Assembly (NCBI GenBank): GCA_020746105.1 | Contig: CM036617.1 | Coordinates: 161,642,912 to 161,706,911, forward strand | Direction: 5' to 3' | Length of the DNA: 64,000 nucleotides | Source of the DNA: Trogon surrucura | Taxonomy: Eukaryota; Chordata; Aves; Trogoniformes; Trogonidae | Part shown: positions 61,976-64,000 of the stretch, piece by piece | Layout: each line of letters starts with the position of its first letter | Numbering within the stretch: the stretch's first letter is position 1 | Made by a program: the position numbers and the translations under genes | The notes under the pieces: model-generated | Told to the model about the DNA's origin: nothing | Seen by the model: only the letters and a program-made list of their open reading frames with translations | The model's database searches: none

Positions 61976-64000
61976 CCAAGAGCCCGATATTTTTAATGAG
62001 TTACCGTTCGGTAGAGCAGAATCCAAAAAGTTGACGTTTCTTATTTCAGCTCCCTCTGTTTGTCAGGGAAGGGAAAATTGAAGGAAATGCGCCTCTGGGA
62101 GTCGGAGTTAAAAACGGGTGGTTTTCTCCTGCCTTCTCCCAAGCGAGCGCAGGCACATGCAGACACCTTTAGGAAACTTAAATAGAAAATACTTGTCAAC
62201 CTGAGATGCAAATATTGGGGAGGAAAAAGGGAACCGGGAGAACAAGGATAACTGGAAGCCGAGATCAGGTCTACAGATAAGCCCTCTGAAGTTGTTATAG
62301 CCACAGAGGATGCATTACAGCTAATTGTCTATTGTGTTAAGACACCTCTTCCATAAGAGACCCAAAGGAGGATGCCAGGCAGGAGCAAAAGAAAACGGGC
62401 AAATCCTCCTCCTTGGTGTAAATAGATGCGGCTCCATTATTTTCCTCTGACGGTTTTACTCTTCCTCCCCAGGGACTCTGCTGAACCTCCCCTCAAAATG
62501 CATCTGCTGCGAGGCTGCAGGACCCTTGCATTTCTTTCTAGCTCTGTTGCAGGCAGGTATCTCTTCCCCAGGAGTGCCATCGCTGTTCTTTTCCTCGAGT
62601 CCTGGTACTGTGCCTGTAGGTTTCAGATGGCACTGTGTTGCGTTTCTGACATTGCAGCAGTGGCTGTGCAGGCTCCTACTGAGCCTTTCATTTTGTTTTG
62701 CGGCTCTCTCCAACTCCCTCTGTATCAGCTCGGTGGATTTAAATGAACTTCATTCAGACCCTCACTTACCTCCCTTCCAGGGACATGATTTGGGAGTTTT
62801 TGTCTCCATTTTGTTGTAGCTTTACCTGGCACAAATCTCCTTGGTAGCTTAGACCTGATTCGAGCAAATGGCATTTTCTAAGATGTTCGAATGAGACTCG
62901 AGCAAGTTGTCCATTTTGTGTTACCTCTCTCCCTGTGTCATTATGCTTTCTATGCAAATGACCGTAATGTTATTTTGCTTTTTAGTGTCTTATGTAGTTT
63001 GGTATCCTGTTTCATATATTTGGAGTTACAGGTGCAAACAATAACCAGGCCTTCTTGTAATAAAAGCAGTTTTTTATTGCTGTTTACATTTATTTAGATT
63101 TAATCCAAGGACGCATTGCATGCTCTTAAGTACTTTCATGGCAACTAAAACAGCCATTATAAACCATTAAACACATCAGCCTGTTTCTTCACCAGTGAGA
63201 TATGTATCTGTTTATATACTCCTCACCATTTTGATGCCTGAGTACTCTGTGGTTGGTTGCAAATGTTTCCTTCTCAGGCACTTAAAAGGTGGAGAAATCT
63301 GATCTGAGAGATTATTTGACCTGCTCGAAACTATTGGCAATCTGTGGTAGGAGGTTAGGACCGCTGGAAGCTACATCTCCATATGGTGGCATAACCACAA
63401 GTTCATCTTTCCTCTGCGCTCAATACTTGAAACACCATGATAAGGCAACCTAGTAGGTACCAGACATCTCACATCTCTCTGTGCTACTCCAGGAGAGAAG
63501 ACAGGGCTTGTACTCTGGAATTTTGATGATTTGGGGTACTGTTCCCCAGCTGGGTGGCACATGGACATACAGGCACTGAAGTTGGTGGATTTGGTCCATC
63601 AGATGTGGAGGAGAAGCTGTGGTGGAGTCTTTTCAGGAGGTACCATGAACAGTATGATTTGAGTGAAGGGGAAAAAGGAAAGCAGTGCAACAGCAGACCC
63701 CTTATAGCAATACCTTATCTGCAGGCGGTTTTGGCCAAGGGGAGAGGTAGTGTCTCTCTGGCAGGCAAAAAAAAGCCCAGACTAAATTCAACACTTTAAA
63801 TTCCATCTGGACAGTGCAACAGGCAACTCGTGAAGATCACGGGATATGTGTGTGTGAGGAACATGAGTTTGTGCACGAAGTAGTCTGAGATCGCTCTAAT
63901 GTAGTTTGTGAACACGAGGGTTGGGGAAGATGGTCTGAGAATCTGCAAGGCACAAACCAGCCTTTCAGGGCTTCCCTGTCAGCTGTGCAGAGCATTTAGT

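Noticed and set aside
62205..62959. Two perfect ATGCAAAT octamers in intron 1 as a POU-factor signature
   Set aside because: The same octamer also appears at several places elsewhere in the window (for example near 22169, 42131 and 55303), so it is at background level.

Overview
The window looks like nuclear DNA from a bird; another sauropsid is possible but less likely. Three things point there. It carries many 5'-truncated CR1 LINE copies in both orientations, ending in the CR1 3' octamer (ATTCTGTG or ATTCTATG). It has no SINE or LTR pattern that I can recognise and few simple repeats. It also contains a vertebrate-type, intron-interrupted first coding exon inside a GC-rich CpG island. There is no sign of bacterial, phage or plasmid organisation.

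Layout: 1-93 is a CR1 tail. Roughly 160-440 is a small isolated CpG island with no recognisable coding sequence. From 0.44 to 59.7 kb I see non-coding DNA: fourteen further CR1 fragments and one octamer-only trace (longest copies at 9.7-10.8, 14.6-15.0, 29.8-30.1, 32.5-33.0, 35.4-36.1 and 52.1-52.4 kb), homopolymer and pyrimidine tracts, and AT-rich stretches that could hold conserved non-coding elements. None of the upstream reading frames looks like a real exon, apart from broken CR1 ORF2 pieces. One short, unexplained minus-strand frame at 32.99-33.24 kb deserves a search.

The one gene I can support is ABTB3 (BTBD11) on the + strand. Its CpG-island promoter and 5' UTR lie at about 59.69-60.38 kb. 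The first coding exon is 60383-61358 (325 codons plus one base, phase-1 donor GCG|GTGAGT). The start of a large intron 1 fills the rest of the window. The ankyrin and BTB/POZ parts are encoded downstream, outside the window. The promoter contains a striking imperfect tandem duplication of an inverted CCAAT / CTTTGC / GC-box module. An upstream ATG in good context opens a nine-codon frame that overlaps the ABTB3 start.

I found no convincing previously undescribed multi-gene system. The best leads are regulatory: the duplicated promoter module, the overlapping upstream ORF, a strong cryptic splice donor 13 nt after the start codon, quadruplex-prone G runs, the orphan CpG island at the left edge, and AT-rich candidate enhancers in the CR1-poor intervals.
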